Source of the DNA: Isoptericola cucumis
GTDB taxonomy: Bacteria; Actinomycetota; Actinomycetes; Actinomycetales; Cellulomonadaceae
Length of the DNA: 64,000 bases
NCBI RefSeq assembly: GCF_014635665.1
Contig: NZ_BMDG01000001.1
Span: forward strand, 310,001 to 374,000
Direction: 5' to 3'
Positions within the stretch are counted from its first letter, which is position 1. The number at the start of each line of letters is the position of its first letter. A program made the position numbers and the translations under genes. Shown here in pieces: positions 37,162 through 45,899 of the stretch. Below the pieces are notes generated by a model that was given only the letters and a program-made list of their open reading frames with translations, ran no database searches and was not told where the DNA came from.

Positions 37162-37896
37162 ATGCCCGACGCGATCTTCGCCGACCCCACGCTCGCCCGG
37201 CTGTACGACCCGCTGGACCCGGACCGCCGCGACCTCGACGCCTACCTCGCGATCGCCCACGAGCTCGGGGCGCGGAGCGTGCTCGACGTCGGGTGCGGCA
37301 CGGGGACGTTCGGGGTGCTGCTCGCGGCCGAGGGGTTCGACGTCGTCGGCGTGGACCCGGCGGGCGCGTCGCTCGACGTCGCCCGGGCCAAGCCGGGGGC
37401 CGGCCGGGTGCGCTGGCTGCACGGCGACGCCACCACGCTGCCGCCGCTGCAGGTGGACCTCGCGACGATGACGGGCAACGTCGCGCAGGTCTTCCGCACC
37501 GACGACGACTGGGCGGCGACGCTGCGCGGCGTCCGTGCGGCGCTCGTCCCCGGCGGCCACCTCGTGCTCGAGACCCGCGACCCGGCACGCCGCTACTGGG
37601 AGCGCTGGACCCGGGAGCAGACGTACGCGCGCACCGAGGTGCCCGGGTTCGGCGTCGTCGAGAGGTGGACCGACCTGGTCGACGTCTCCGCGCCCTTCGT
37701 CACGTTCCGCGGCACCTTCGTCCTGCCCGACGGGCGGGAGCTGCGCTCCGACTCGACGCTGCGCTTCCGCGAGCACGAGGAGGTCGAGGCGTCGCTGGCA
37801 GAGGCGGGCTACGTCGTCGAGCAGGTGCGCGACGCCCCCGACCGGCCCGGGCTGGAGTGGGTGTTCGTCGCCCGGGCCGGCCGGGGCCGCGCGTGA
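37162..37896 (+). CDS. Class I SAM-dependent methyltransferase
   Basis: A 244-residue methyltransferase with motif I SVLDVGCGTGTFGVLLA, acidic motif II end GVDPAGASLDVARAK and VDLATMTGNVAQVF as motif IV. The acceptor is unknown. A TACGGT box (37150-37155) ends six bases before the ATG, so the message is probably leaderless. It is convergent with the reductase gene, with only four bases between the stops. Confidence 0.88.
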   Translation: MPDAIFADPTLARLYDPLDPDRRDLDAYLAIAHELGARSVLDVGCGTGTFGVLLAAEGFDVVGVDPAGASLDVARAKPGAGRVRWLHGDATTLPPLQVDLATMTGNVAQVFRTDDDWAATLRGVRAALVPGGHLVLETRDPARRYWERWTREQTYARTEVPGFGVVERWTDLVDVSAPFVTFRGTFVLPDGRELRSDSTLRFREHEEVEASLAEAGYVVEQVRDAPDRPGLEWVFVARAGRGRA

Positions 37897-37900
37897 GCGG

Positions 37901-38917
37901 TCAGCCCGCGGTGCGGACGACCATCTTCCCGATGTTGCCGCCGCGCATCATGTCGAGGAACGCCTGCGGGGCGTTCTCGATCCCGTCGACGACGGTCTCG
38001 TCGTAGGCGATCTTCCCGGCGGCGAACCACTCGGTCATCCGCTCCTGGAACTCCGGCCCGTGGTGCAGGTAGCTGGGGAGCGTGAAGCCCTTGAGCATCA
38101 GGCCGCGGGTCACGGCGTTCGCCATGTTGTCCGGGCCGGCCGGGCGCTCGGTGGCGTTGTAGGCGGAGATGGCGCCGCAGAGGGCGAGGCGCCCGCCGTC
38201 GTTCATCCGGTCGAGAGCCGCCTCGAGGTGGTCGCCGCCGACGTTGTCGAAGAACACGTCCACGCCGCCGGGGGTGACGTCGCGCAGCTGGCGGCGCACG
38301 GGCCCGTCCTTGTAGTTGAAGGCCGCGTCGTAGCCGTACTTCGAGGTGAGCAGCTCCACCTTCTCGGCCGACCCGGCCGACCCGACGACCCGCTCCGCGC
38401 CCAGCAGCCGCGCGATCTGCCCGACGGCGGTGCCCACGGCCCCGGCGGCCCCGGAGACGAACACGGTCTCGCCGGGCTGCAGGCCGGCGATCGCGGTGAG
38501 CCCGACGTACGCGGTCATCCCCGTCATGCCGAGGATGCCGAGGCGCAGCGACAGCGGGGCGCCGGGGATCTCCGGGACGACCTGGAAGTACTTCGCCTCC
38601 GCCTGGGCGACGTCGCGCCAGCCGAGCTGGTGCAGCACCACCGCGCCCACGGGGACGTCGTCGGACGCGGACGCGACGACGCGGCCGACGGCGGCGCCCG
38701 TCATCGTCTCCCCGAGCGCGTACGGCGGGACGTAGCTCTTCACGTCGTTCATCCGGCCCCGCATGTAGGGGTCGACGGAGACGAACTCGTTGACCACGCG
38801 GACCTGCCCGGGCTCCGGGTCGCCGTACATGACCTGGACGGTGCGGAAGTCGTCCGCGGTGGGCCACCCGGTGGGGCGGGCGGCGAGCTGGACCTGGGTG
38901 CTGACGATCGTGGACAT
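37901..38917 (-). CDS. Zinc-free MDR oxidoreductase (NADP-dependent enone/curcumin reductase type)
   Basis: A 338-residue medium-chain reductase of the prostaglandin/leukotriene reductase group that reduces alpha,beta-unsaturated ketones with NADPH. GETVFVSGAAGAVGTAVGQIARLLGA is the nucleotide-binding region; YKDGPVRRQLRDV and VFFDNVGGDHLEAALDRMND are typical, and there is no zinc-binding cysteine set. It follows the DUF1304 gene in one operon that diverges from a TetR gene, pointing to induction by an electrophile or quinone. Confidence 0.9.
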   Translation of the reverse strand: MSTIVSTQVQLAARPTGWPTADDFRTVQVMYGDPEPGQVRVVNEFVSVDPYMRGRMNDVKSYVPPYALGETMTGAAVGRVVASASDDVPVGAVVLHQLGWRDVAQAEAKYFQVVPEIPGAPLSLRLGILGMTGMTAYVGLTAIAGLQPGETVFVSGAAGAVGTAVGQIARLLGAERVVGSAGSAEKVELLTSKYGYDAAFNYKDGPVRRQLRDVTPGGVDVFFDNVGGDHLEAALDRMNDGGRLALCGAISAYNATERPAGPDNMANAVTRGLMLKGFTLPSYLHHGPEFQERMTEWFAAGKIAYDETVVDGIENAPQAFLDMMRGGNIGKMVVRTAG

Positions 38918-38950
38918 GCGTCGAGGATGCCTTTCGGGTGGGGGGTGCGG

Positions 38951-39349
38951 TCAGAGCGCGAGGCCGACGGCGAGCGCGACGACGGCGAGCAGCGGCAGCG
39001 TGCCCTGCTTGACGGCCGCGCCGCGCTTGGCGGGTGAGGACAGGAACAGCACGAGCGCGGCGGCGAGCATGCTGCCCGTGCCGGCGAGGGCGAGCGCAGC
39101 CCCGGCGCCCGTGACGCCGGCGGCGCTCCCGAGTGCGAGGAGCACGATGCCGACGCCCGTCACCACGGCGAGGAACAGGTTGTAGAAGCCCTGGTTGAAC
39201 GCCAGCTCGCGGGTGGCGGCGGCCTCCTGCTCGGTGGTGCCGAACGTGGCTCGCGCCCGGCTCGTGGTCCACGCGAGCGACTCGAGCCAGAAGATGTAGA
39301 CGTGGAGCGCGGCGGCGGCGCCCGCCAGGACGAGTCCGGCGACGATCAT
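38951..39349 (-). CDS. DUF1304 family membrane protein
   Basis: A 132-residue, four-helix protein with the DUF1304 pattern: HVYIFWLESLAWTTSRARAT at the end of helix 1, then LAFNQGFYNLFLAVVT in helix 2. Function unknown; members are often next to TetR or MarR regulators. ATG 39349 follows AGGAGCA; the longer version to 39424 would run through the operators. It is the first gene of the operon with the reductase. Confidence 0.85.
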   Translation of the reverse strand: MIVAGLVLAGAAAALHVYIFWLESLAWTTSRARATFGTTEQEAAATRELAFNQGFYNLFLAVVTGVGIVLLALGSAAGVTGAGAALALAGTGSMLAAALVLFLSSPAKRGAAVKQGTLPLLAVVALAVGLAL

Positions 39350-39378
39350 GGTCTGCTCCTGGTCCGGCACGGGGCCTG

Positions 39379-39428
39379 TTGTGCAACGGTCGTTCCACAA
39401 TCTATTCTGTACCGGTCGTTGCACACAA
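39379..39428. promoter_or_regulatory. Divergent TetR/DUF1304 promoters with two palindromic operators
   Basis: Site 1 (39379-39400) is TTGTG-N-AACG-N2-CGTT-N-CACAA, a 22-bp palindrome broken at one arm pair and the centre. Site 2 (39406-39425) shares the right half CGTTGCACA and 6 of 9 bases in the left. Centres are 26 bp apart. TTGTGC-N18-TATTCT (39379-39408) drives the TetR gene and TTGTGT-N18-TAGATT (39428-39399, minus) drives DUF1304; both promoters lie within the sites. Confidence 0.75.
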
Positions 39429-39440
39429 CCGGAGGCGCTG

Positions 39441-40028
39441 GTGGGTCGGTCACAGTCGTACGAGACGGGCCACGCGGTGCGGGCCGCGCGCGAGGTTTTC
39501 TGGCGCTCGGGCTACGAGTCCGCCTCGGTCCCGGCGCTCGAGCGCGCCACGGGGCTGAACCGGTCGAGCATCTACCACGCCTTCGGGTCCAAGCGCGGGC
39601 TCTTCGACGCGGCCGTGCAGAGCTACCTCGACGAGGTGGTGCGCCCGCGGCTGCGGCCGCTGGTCGCCGACCACGTCGACCCCGGCGCCGTCGTCGACTA
39701 CCTCGCCGGCCTGCGCGCCGCGCTCGCCCGGGCGGACGAGATCCAGGGCACCTCCGGCTGCCTGCTCGTCAACACCTCCAGCGCCCCCATCGCGCGCGAC
39801 GACGCCGTCCGCCAGACCGTGGCCGCCTATCGCGCCGAGCTGCGGGGCGCCTTGCGCCGCGGGGTCGCGGCGCACCTCCCCGACGCAGCGGCGGACGAGT
39901 TGGACCGGCTCGCCGACGTCTGCACCGCCCTCGTGATCAGCGCGTTCACCCTCGTGCGGGTGGACCCGCCCAGCGCCCTGCACTGCCTGGACACCGCCGT
40001 CGCCCTGCTCGACGACGCGCGCCGCTAG
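39441..40028 (+). CDS. TetR-family regulator
   Basis: A 195-residue regulator with an N-terminal HTH (SVPALERATGLNRSSIYHAF) and a C-terminal domain of the TetR_C_16/YcdC-like kind containing GTSGCLLVNTSSAPIARDD with one Cys. GTG 39441 is supported by GGAGG six bases upstream; the open frame from 39348 would cross the promoter. It very probably represses itself and the divergent DUF1304-reductase operon through the two palindromes. Confidence 0.9.
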   Translation: MGRSQSYETGHAVRAAREVFWRSGYESASVPALERATGLNRSSIYHAFGSKRGLFDAAVQSYLDEVVRPRLRPLVADHVDPGAVVDYLAGLRAALARADEIQGTSGCLLVNTSSAPIARDDAVRQTVAAYRAELRGALRRGVAAHLPDAAADELDRLADVCTALVISAFTLVRVDPPSALHCLDTAVALLDDARR

Positions 40029-40037
40029 CGCAAGACC

Positions 40038-40079
40038 GCAGGCCGGGCCGGCGGGCACGTGCCCGCCGGCCCGGCCTGC
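40038..40079. terminator. 42-bp perfect palindrome, bidirectional terminator
   Basis: 40038-40058 is the exact reverse complement of 40059-40079. It lies between the convergent TetR and amylase genes, ten bases after the TetR stop. It has no unpaired loop in the sequence; the centre is CACGTG. Confidence 0.8.
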
Positions 40080-40099
40080 AGCCGTCGGCTCCGGACGCC

Positions 40100-41587
40100 C
40101 TACGCGCCGGCCGGGAGCAGCGCGACCGCACCCCTCGCGGGCACGGTCGCGGTGAACGTGCCGTCGGCGGCGACGGTGTACGTCTCGGCGCCGTCGCCGG
40201 CGGCGACGTTCGTGTACTCGCCGGCGGGCAGCGACGTCGTGTAGGTGTGCTCGGCCTCGCCGTCGCCGTTGTTGAGGGCGACGAAGCCGGCGTCGCCGCG
40301 GCCGAAGGCGATCTGGTCGCCGCCGTCGTCCCACCAGTCGGTGAGCTCGGTGCCGGCGACCGCGTGGTGGAACGTCACCATCCCGGCGATGGCGGGGTCG
40401 CGCTGGATGCAGCTCCAGGCGTCGCTGTCGCAGTCGGCGTCGTCCACGCCGGTGGCGGTGGCCCCGGGCGCGCCGGCGTCCTTGTCGTCGAACGTGTACC
40501 CCGTGTACAGCGAGGGCGAGCCATAGGGGTGCGCGAGCATGAAGATGCTGGCGAGCCGGTAGGCGTCGCCGTCCTTGTAGGTGAGGGTCTCGCCGTTGCG
40601 CTCGGTGTCGTGGTTCGTGACGAACACGCCCGCCTGGTCCGAGGGCAGCTTGCCCTCGGCGATGCCCTGCAGGCTGGCCAGGTTCCCGCCGAACGCGGAC
40701 TTGAGCTGGCGGCCGTAGTCGAACTCGTGCGAGTCGCCGCTGCCGACGTACTCGGACGGCTGGATCGGCTCGCCGGCGGCGCCGATGACCTCCTGCACCC
40801 AGTAGATGTCCGGGTTGCTCAGCTTGGACTTGATGGCGGCGAGATCCTCGGCCGGCATGTGCTTGGCGGCGTCGATGCGGAAGCCCTGCACGCCCAGGTC
40901 GATCAGGTCGTTCAGGTAGCCCGCGATCTTGTCCTGCACGTCCGGGGAGGCCGTACGCAGGTCCTGCAGCGACACCAGGCGGCAGTTCTGCACCTCCTGC
41001 CGGTCGCCGTAGTTCGCGATGTTCTCACGGCAGTCGTTGAAGTCGCCCGGGCCGTAAGGCACGCCGGGGAAGTCGTCGATCGCGAACGAGGTGCCCGCGA
41101 CGCCCGTCCCGGCGCCCTGGTCCGCGCCGGTGGTGTGGTTGATGACGGCGTCCGCCACGACGCCGACGCCGGCCTCGCCGCAGGCGTCGACCATGGCCTC
41201 GAACTCCTCGCGGGTGCCGAGCTTGGACTCGATCTTGTAGCTCACCGGCTGGTAGGACGTCCACCACTCGGTGCCCTGGATGTGCTCCTGCGGCGGGGAC
41301 ACCTGGACCGCGTCGATGCCGGCCGGACCGACCGTGCTGGTGCACTCCTGCGCCACGGACGTCCACGTCCACTGGAACATGTTGAGGATCACGTCACCGT
41401 GACCGACCGCGGCCGGGTCGGCCTGCGCCGGCTCCTGCGCGGCAGGCTCCGGCACGGTCGGGGCCGACGTCGCGGACGTCGCCGTCGTGACCAGGCCGGC
41501 CGTCACGACGCCGGCGGCCAAGGTCGCGCCGACGGCGCGCCTGCCTCTCCGGCGACGAGTCGTGGTGGTGGTGGGTGCGAGCGTCAT
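40100..41587 (-). CDS. Secreted alpha-amylase (GH13)
   Basis: A 495-residue starch-degrading enzyme. A long twin-Arg/Arg-rich leader (TRRRRGRRAVGATLAAG) and hydrophobic core end in Ala-Pro-rich sequence, so export is expected. GH13 regions are all visible: VVADAVINHTTG (I), GFRIDAAKH (II, nucleophile Asp), WVQEVIG (III, acid Glu), FVTNHDTERN (IV, Asp). The start QWTWTSVAQECTSTVGPAGID resembles the actinobacterial GH13_32 group. There is no starch-binding domain at the C-terminus, only domain C. A 20-bp palindrome lies about 130 bases upstream. Confidence 0.93.
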   Translation of the reverse strand: MTLAPTTTTTRRRRGRRAVGATLAAGVVTAGLVTTATSATSAPTVPEPAAQEPAQADPAAVGHGDVILNMFQWTWTSVAQECTSTVGPAGIDAVQVSPPQEHIQGTEWWTSYQPVSYKIESKLGTREEFEAMVDACGEAGVGVVADAVINHTTGADQGAGTGVAGTSFAIDDFPGVPYGPGDFNDCRENIANYGDRQEVQNCRLVSLQDLRTASPDVQDKIAGYLNDLIDLGVQGFRIDAAKHMPAEDLAAIKSKLSNPDIYWVQEVIGAAGEPIQPSEYVGSGDSHEFDYGRQLKSAFGGNLASLQGIAEGKLPSDQAGVFVTNHDTERNGETLTYKDGDAYRLASIFMLAHPYGSPSLYTGYTFDDKDAGAPGATATGVDDADCDSDAWSCIQRDPAIAGMVTFHHAVAGTELTDWWDDGGDQIAFGRGDAGFVALNNGDGEAEHTYTTSLPAGEYTNVAAGDGAETYTVAADGTFTATVPARGAVALLPAGA

Positions 41588-41714
41588 TGCTTCTCCTTCT
41601 CGGGTCGTCCGACCCCCTCGGGGGACCGCTGACACCGACCCGGCGTCGCTGCCGGGACGTCGTGCACGGCGCGTGGCCGCGGCGGCGATCCACCCGGATG
41701 TGGGGATGTCGCCG

Positions 41715-41734
41715 TTTCAGCAACCTTGCAGAAA
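41715..41734. promoter_or_regulatory. 20-bp palindrome between amylase and carboxypeptidase genes (MalR/LacI-type operator)
   Basis: TTTC-A-GCAA-CC-TTGC-A-GAAA: symmetric except for the central pair and the single A on each side. GCAA..TTGC cores are typical of maltose regulators of the LacI family in actinobacteria. It stands 128 bases from the amylase ATG and 130 from the carboxypeptidase GTG, so it may serve either. Confidence 0.6.
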
Positions 41735-41863
41735 TCGGAGCAACTGTCTACCCGGGCGACTCCCGGCGCGCCGAACGCGCCGGTCGACGCAAGGATGCTG
41801 CCCACCGGCACGAGGAGGTGCCGGGCAGCACCACGGACGACCACCACCCACCCGGAGGTTCAC

Positions 41864-43102
41864 GTGCGTCATCAGTCCTCTCCCCGTTCCCGACGGCTCG
41901 TCGCCGCGCTCGCAGCCGGGGCCACCGTCGCCGGGCTGACCGCCACGGCGGCGGCCGCCCCCGCGACGGCCGCCCCGCCCGACGAGAACGGCACCTGCAA
42001 GACCTTCGACGACCCGCAGTTCAACGGCTGGACCACCCACGCCGAGCTGAAGCGCGACCTCACGCAGCTCGAGCGCACCAGCGGCGGCCGCGTGCAGGTC
42101 GACGTCGCCGGGCACACCCAGCAGGGCCGCGAGCTGTACACCGCGCGCGTCGGCACCGGCGACCGCGTCCTCATGGTCCAGAGCGCCATCCACGGCAACG
42201 AGCGCACCGGCACCGAGGCGCTGCTCGGCATCCTCAAGAAGCTCGGCAGCGGGAGCGACCCCGCGACCCGGCGGGCGCTGGAGAACGTCACGCTCGTCGC
42301 GATGCCGATGGTCAACCCCGACGGCGGCGAGCTCAACCGGCGGGCCAACGTCGTGGCGTGGGACGACGTCGTGACGCAGTACCCGCAGCTCGACGGCGCC
42401 CCGCGCGCCTGGTACCACTCGCTGACCGGCGACGGCATCGACCAGCCCGGCTTCGACCTCAACCGGGACTTCAACGCCGACCTCGACTACGTGCCGCAGC
42501 CGCAGGACCTGCCCGGCGACCCGAAGGACGCCGGGTTCTACCTCTCGGCCGAGTCCCGCACGATCCGCGACGTCTACGTCGGGCTGGCCGAGGAGTTCGG
42601 CGAGGTCGACGCGGTCGTCGACCTGCACCACATGGGCCCGTGCGACGAGCTGACCGGCGGCCCGCAGGACGGCAAGCACATCTCCGTCTCGCTCGACTAC
42701 CCGCCGCTGGGCGTGGACGACGGCGCGGCGTACCTCGAGGACTGGCCGCTGCTCGACCAGGACTCCTCCCGCCGGTACGCGCTCGCCGTGGCGAACGGCA
42801 TCCAGGAGCAGTACGGCACGCAGTCGCCGCTCGCCGCCGTCGGACGCTACTTCCACCCCGACGAGCGCGAGTACGCGGGCCAGGGCCGGTCGGCGTTCGC
42901 GCTCAACGGCTCGGCCACCGTGCTGTTCGAGGTGCGCGGTCAGCAGGACGACCTCGGCCAGAAGCTGCACGGCATGCTCGTGCAGACCGTGCGCACCGGC
43001 GTCGAGTCGCTGATCGACGCCATGGCCACCGGCGAGGTCGACACGCTCGACGGCGACGCCTTCTTCGAGCTCCCCGACTACGGGTGGGAGGACGCCGACT
43101 GA
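41864..43102 (+). CDS. Secreted M14 zinc carboxypeptidase
   Basis: A 412-residue exported protease: signal peptide with basic start and AAGATVAGLTATAAAAPATA region. M14 features are HGNERTGTE (zinc His and Glu), the NPDGGELNRRANV and FDLNRDFNAD stretches (substrate Arg/Asn region), VVDLHHMGP (third zinc His) and ATVLFEVRGQ (catalytic Glu). GTG 41864 is favoured by GGAGG and by the position of the signal peptide; the open frame to 41726 has no export start. Its stop overlaps the next ATG (TGATG). Confidence 0.88.
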   Translation: MRHQSSPRSRRLVAALAAGATVAGLTATAAAAPATAAPPDENGTCKTFDDPQFNGWTTHAELKRDLTQLERTSGGRVQVDVAGHTQQGRELYTARVGTGDRVLMVQSAIHGNERTGTEALLGILKKLGSGSDPATRRALENVTLVAMPMVNPDGGELNRRANVVAWDDVVTQYPQLDGAPRAWYHSLTGDGIDQPGFDLNRDFNADLDYVPQPQDLPGDPKDAGFYLSAESRTIRDVYVGLAEEFGEVDAVVDLHHMGPCDELTGGPQDGKHISVSLDYPPLGVDDGAAYLEDWPLLDQDSSRRYALAVANGIQEQYGTQSPLAAVGRYFHPDEREYAGQGRSAFALNGSATVLFEVRGQQDDLGQKLHGMLVQTVRTGVESLIDAMATGEVDTLDGDAFFELPDYGWEDAD

Positions 43103-45081
43103 TGACCACGGTGCTGCGGTCCGAGGTGCTGGGGCTGCCCGTCGCGACGCCCGGGGCGGAGGGGCCCTTCCCGCCGCTCGGGCCAGAGCCCGTGGCCCGC
43201 CCGACCCCGGACCGCGGCACCGTCCCCGCGGACATCGCCGACCGGGTCGAGGCAGCGCCCGCGCCGTCGGTGTTCCCCTACCACCCGCAGTCGGCCTACG
43301 ACCGGCGGCGCGCACCCGGGCGCCTGGACGCCGTCGTGCTGGAGAACGCGCACCTGCGGGCGACGGTCGTGCCCGGGCTCGGCGGCCGCGTCTGGTCGCT
43401 CGTCGACGTCCCCACCGGCAGGGACCTCGTCTATGCCAACCGCGTGCTCCAGCCGGCGAACCTCGCCCTGCGCGACGCGTGGTTCGCCGGGGGCGTCGAG
43501 CTCAACCTCGGCACGCGCGGCCACTCGACCACCACCTGCGCGCCGCTGCACGCGGCCGTCGTGACCGGCCCGGACGGCGCGCCCGGCCTGCGCCTGTGGG
43601 AGTACGAGCGGGTGCGCGGCGTCGTCTTCCAGGTCGACCTCCACCTCGGCCACGACGCGTCGCTGCTCGCGGTGCACGTGCGGGTGACCAACCCCGGCGA
43701 GGCCGCGGCGCCGATGTACTGGTGGACCAACGTCGCGGTGCCCGAGGAGGACGACACCCGCGTGTTCGCGGCCTCGCGCGCCACCTACGTCTCGGACTAC
43801 ACCGGCGGCCTGACGGGGATGACCGCGCCGTGGCGCGGCGACGTCGACATCACCCGGCCGGGGCGGCACCCGGAGGCGGCCGACTACTTCGCCGACTGCC
43901 GGGGCGCCGACGTCCCGTGGGTCATGGCGGTGGACCCGTCGGGCGTGGGCCTGCTGCACGCGAGCACCCCGCGGCTGGCCGGACGCAAGCTGTTCTGCTG
44001 GGGGTCCGGCCGCGGCGCCCGCCGCTGGCAGGAGTGGCTCTCGCCGGCCGGCGGGCGCTACGCCGAGATCCAGGCCGGGCTCGCGACCACCCAGTACGAG
44101 TACCTCGAGCTGCCCGGGCGCCAGGAGTGGTCGTGGACGGAGGCGCTCGGGCGCGTCGACGTCGGGCCCGTGCCGGCGGCGACCTCCCCGGAGGACGGGT
44201 ACGCCCGGGCCGAGGCCGCCGCGGAAGCCCGGGTCAGCGCCGGGCGGCTGGCGTCGCTCGACGACGCCCTGGCGAGCGCGGCGCGTCGTGCCCCCGACGA
44301 GATCCTCGCCACCGGGTCGGGCTGGGGGCACGTGGAGGCGCTGCTGCGTGGCCCGGCGGGGTGGGTCGACGAGACGGCGACGCCGTTCCCCGACGTGCCC
44401 GCCGGGCCGCACCGCGTCTGGCAGGAGCTCGTGACGACTGGCCGGGCACCTGCGACCGTGGACACGGCCGCGCACGTGCGGGGCCCGCTCTGGCACGACC
44501 TGCTCACCGCGGCGGCCGGCGAGGGCGGCGCGTTCGCCCGCTACCACCTCGGCGTCCTGGAGCTCGTCGACGGGGGCGGCCCGGGCGCCACCGACGAGGC
44601 GCGCCGGCACCTGCGCGCCTCGCTGGCCGCGGCCCCGAGCGCCGCGGCCCACCGCGCGCTGGCGCACGTCGAGCTCCGCGCGTCCGACGCCGGCGCCGCC
44701 GTCCGGGCGTTCGGCGACGCGCTCGCGCTCGCCGGACCGGGTTCCGCCGAGCGGCCGGTGCTCCTCCTGGAGCTGCTGCGGTGCCTGCTCGACGCCGGGT
44801 CCTTCGAGGCGGCGCGCGACCTCGCGCGCGCCACCCGCCAGGGCCCGCCGGCGCGGGCGACGCGGTCGCAGCACGCGCGGTTCCGGCTGGCCGAGGTGGA
44901 GGCGCTGCTGGGGCTGGGCGACAGGCCGGCAGCGCGGCGGATCCTCGAGTCGGACGACGTCGTCCCGGCGAACCTCCGCGAGGGCGAGACGCGCCTCGCG
45001 GCGCTGTGGCACGACGCGTCCGACGGCGCGCCGCTCCCCGCGCGGCTCGACTTCTCGATGCACGGGCACGCCCAGGGCTGA
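43102..45081 (+). CDS. DUF5107 domain protein with C-terminal TPR-like helices
   Basis: A 659-residue cytosolic protein. Residues about 75-370 look like the DUF5107 beta-sandwich, a galactose-mutarotase-like fold (LRATVVPGLGGRVWSLVD, YANRVLQPANLALRDAWFAG, GGVELNLGTRGHS, PMYWWTNVAVPE). The last 150 residues are Ala/Leu-rich helical repeats compatible with TPRs. Such proteins appear in carbohydrate loci but have no settled activity. Translational coupling to a secreted peptidase is unusual. Confidence 0.8.
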   Translation: MTTVLRSEVLGLPVATPGAEGPFPPLGPEPVARPTPDRGTVPADIADRVEAAPAPSVFPYHPQSAYDRRRAPGRLDAVVLENAHLRATVVPGLGGRVWSLVDVPTGRDLVYANRVLQPANLALRDAWFAGGVELNLGTRGHSTTTCAPLHAAVVTGPDGAPGLRLWEYERVRGVVFQVDLHLGHDASLLAVHVRVTNPGEAAAPMYWWTNVAVPEEDDTRVFAASRATYVSDYTGGLTGMTAPWRGDVDITRPGRHPEAADYFADCRGADVPWVMAVDPSGVGLLHASTPRLAGRKLFCWGSGRGARRWQEWLSPAGGRYAEIQAGLATTQYEYLELPGRQEWSWTEALGRVDVGPVPAATSPEDGYARAEAAAEARVSAGRLASLDDALASAARRAPDEILATGSGWGHVEALLRGPAGWVDETATPFPDVPAGPHRVWQELVTTGRAPATVDTAAHVRGPLWHDLLTAAAGEGGAFARYHLGVLELVDGGGPGATDEARRHLRASLAAAPSAAAHRALAHVELRASDAGAAVRAFGDALALAGPGSAERPVLLLELLRCLLDAGSFEAARDLARATRQGPPARATRSQHARFRLAEVEALLGLGDRPAARRILESDDVVPANLREGETRLAALWHDASDGAPLPARLDFSMHGHAQG

Positions 45082-45099
45082 CCTCTGCCCGACCCCGGC

Positions 45100-45867
45100 T
45101 CAGCGGTCGGCGAGCGCGGCCTCCCGGCCGGCCGGGCGGGCGGTGCCCGGACCCGGCGGCGGGTCGCCCGCGGGTCGCACGCCGAGCGCCCGGCCCAGCC
45201 GGCTGCGGAAGACCGGCCGGTGGCCCAGGAGCGCCACCGCGAAGGCGAAGGCGACCACGAGGTTCATCACCGCGACCTCCCCGCCGTCCTCCGCCGTCAT
45301 GAGGGCGAGGTTCAGCGCGCCGACGTCGGCGATCCCGTGGACGAAGTCCACGACGACCCCCGCCGCGAACAACGCCGCCCCGAGCAGGACGAGCACCCCG
45401 GAGACCGCGCGCCCCTCGGCGTCGGAACGCAGGTGGAGCACGACCAGGACGCCGCCCACGACGGCCGCGACGGCGACGAGCCACACGAGCTCGCCCACGT
45501 GCGAGTGGGGGACGGCGGGCAGCCGGTCGCTGATCAGGCCGCCCGCCTGCTCGTGCAGCATCAGCCGTTCGTCGACGAGGAGCACCGCGAAGGCGCCGGC
45601 CCAGCCGGCCAGGACCGGCATCCGCGCGCGGACGGCGGCCCAGGCGAGGAGGCCGACCGCCCAGACGTTCTGGACGGCGAAGAAGACCTCACCGTAGCCC
45701 CACTCCTGCCCGAGGCCGAAGTTCTGCTCACTGGGCCAGCCGACCGTGCGGCGGCCCACGTGGGCGGCGACGAGCCCGGCGGTGGTCGCCAGGAGCATGA
45801 CCGCGAGCGCCGCGGCGGGGCCACGGTGCAGACCCAGCAGGGTCACCGTGCTGCGCAGGACCGACAT
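45100..45867 (-). CDS. Seven-helix membrane protein of unknown function
   Basis: A 255-residue protein with about seven hydrophobic helices. Notable are LLVDERLMLHEQAGGLISDR (two acidic residues and a His in or near a helix) and VVDFVHGIADVGALN. The C-terminal tail is Pro/Arg-rich. ATG 45867 follows GAGGAG; a TAGCGT -10 at 45905-45900 and two GATGAGA direct repeats lie upstream. No family name can be given with confidence. Confidence 0.65.
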   Translation of the reverse strand: MSVLRSTVTLLGLHRGPAAALAVMLLATTAGLVAAHVGRRTVGWPSEQNFGLGQEWGYGEVFFAVQNVWAVGLLAWAAVRARMPVLAGWAGAFAVLLVDERLMLHEQAGGLISDRLPAVPHSHVGELVWLVAVAAVVGGVLVVLHLRSDAEGRAVSGVLVLLGAALFAAGVVVDFVHGIADVGALNLALMTAEDGGEVAVMNLVVAFAFAVALLGHRPVFRSRLGRALGVRPAGDPPPGPGTARPAGREAALADR

Positions 45868-45899
45868 CGACCCGGTCTCCTCTCGACGCGTCGCGCCGT

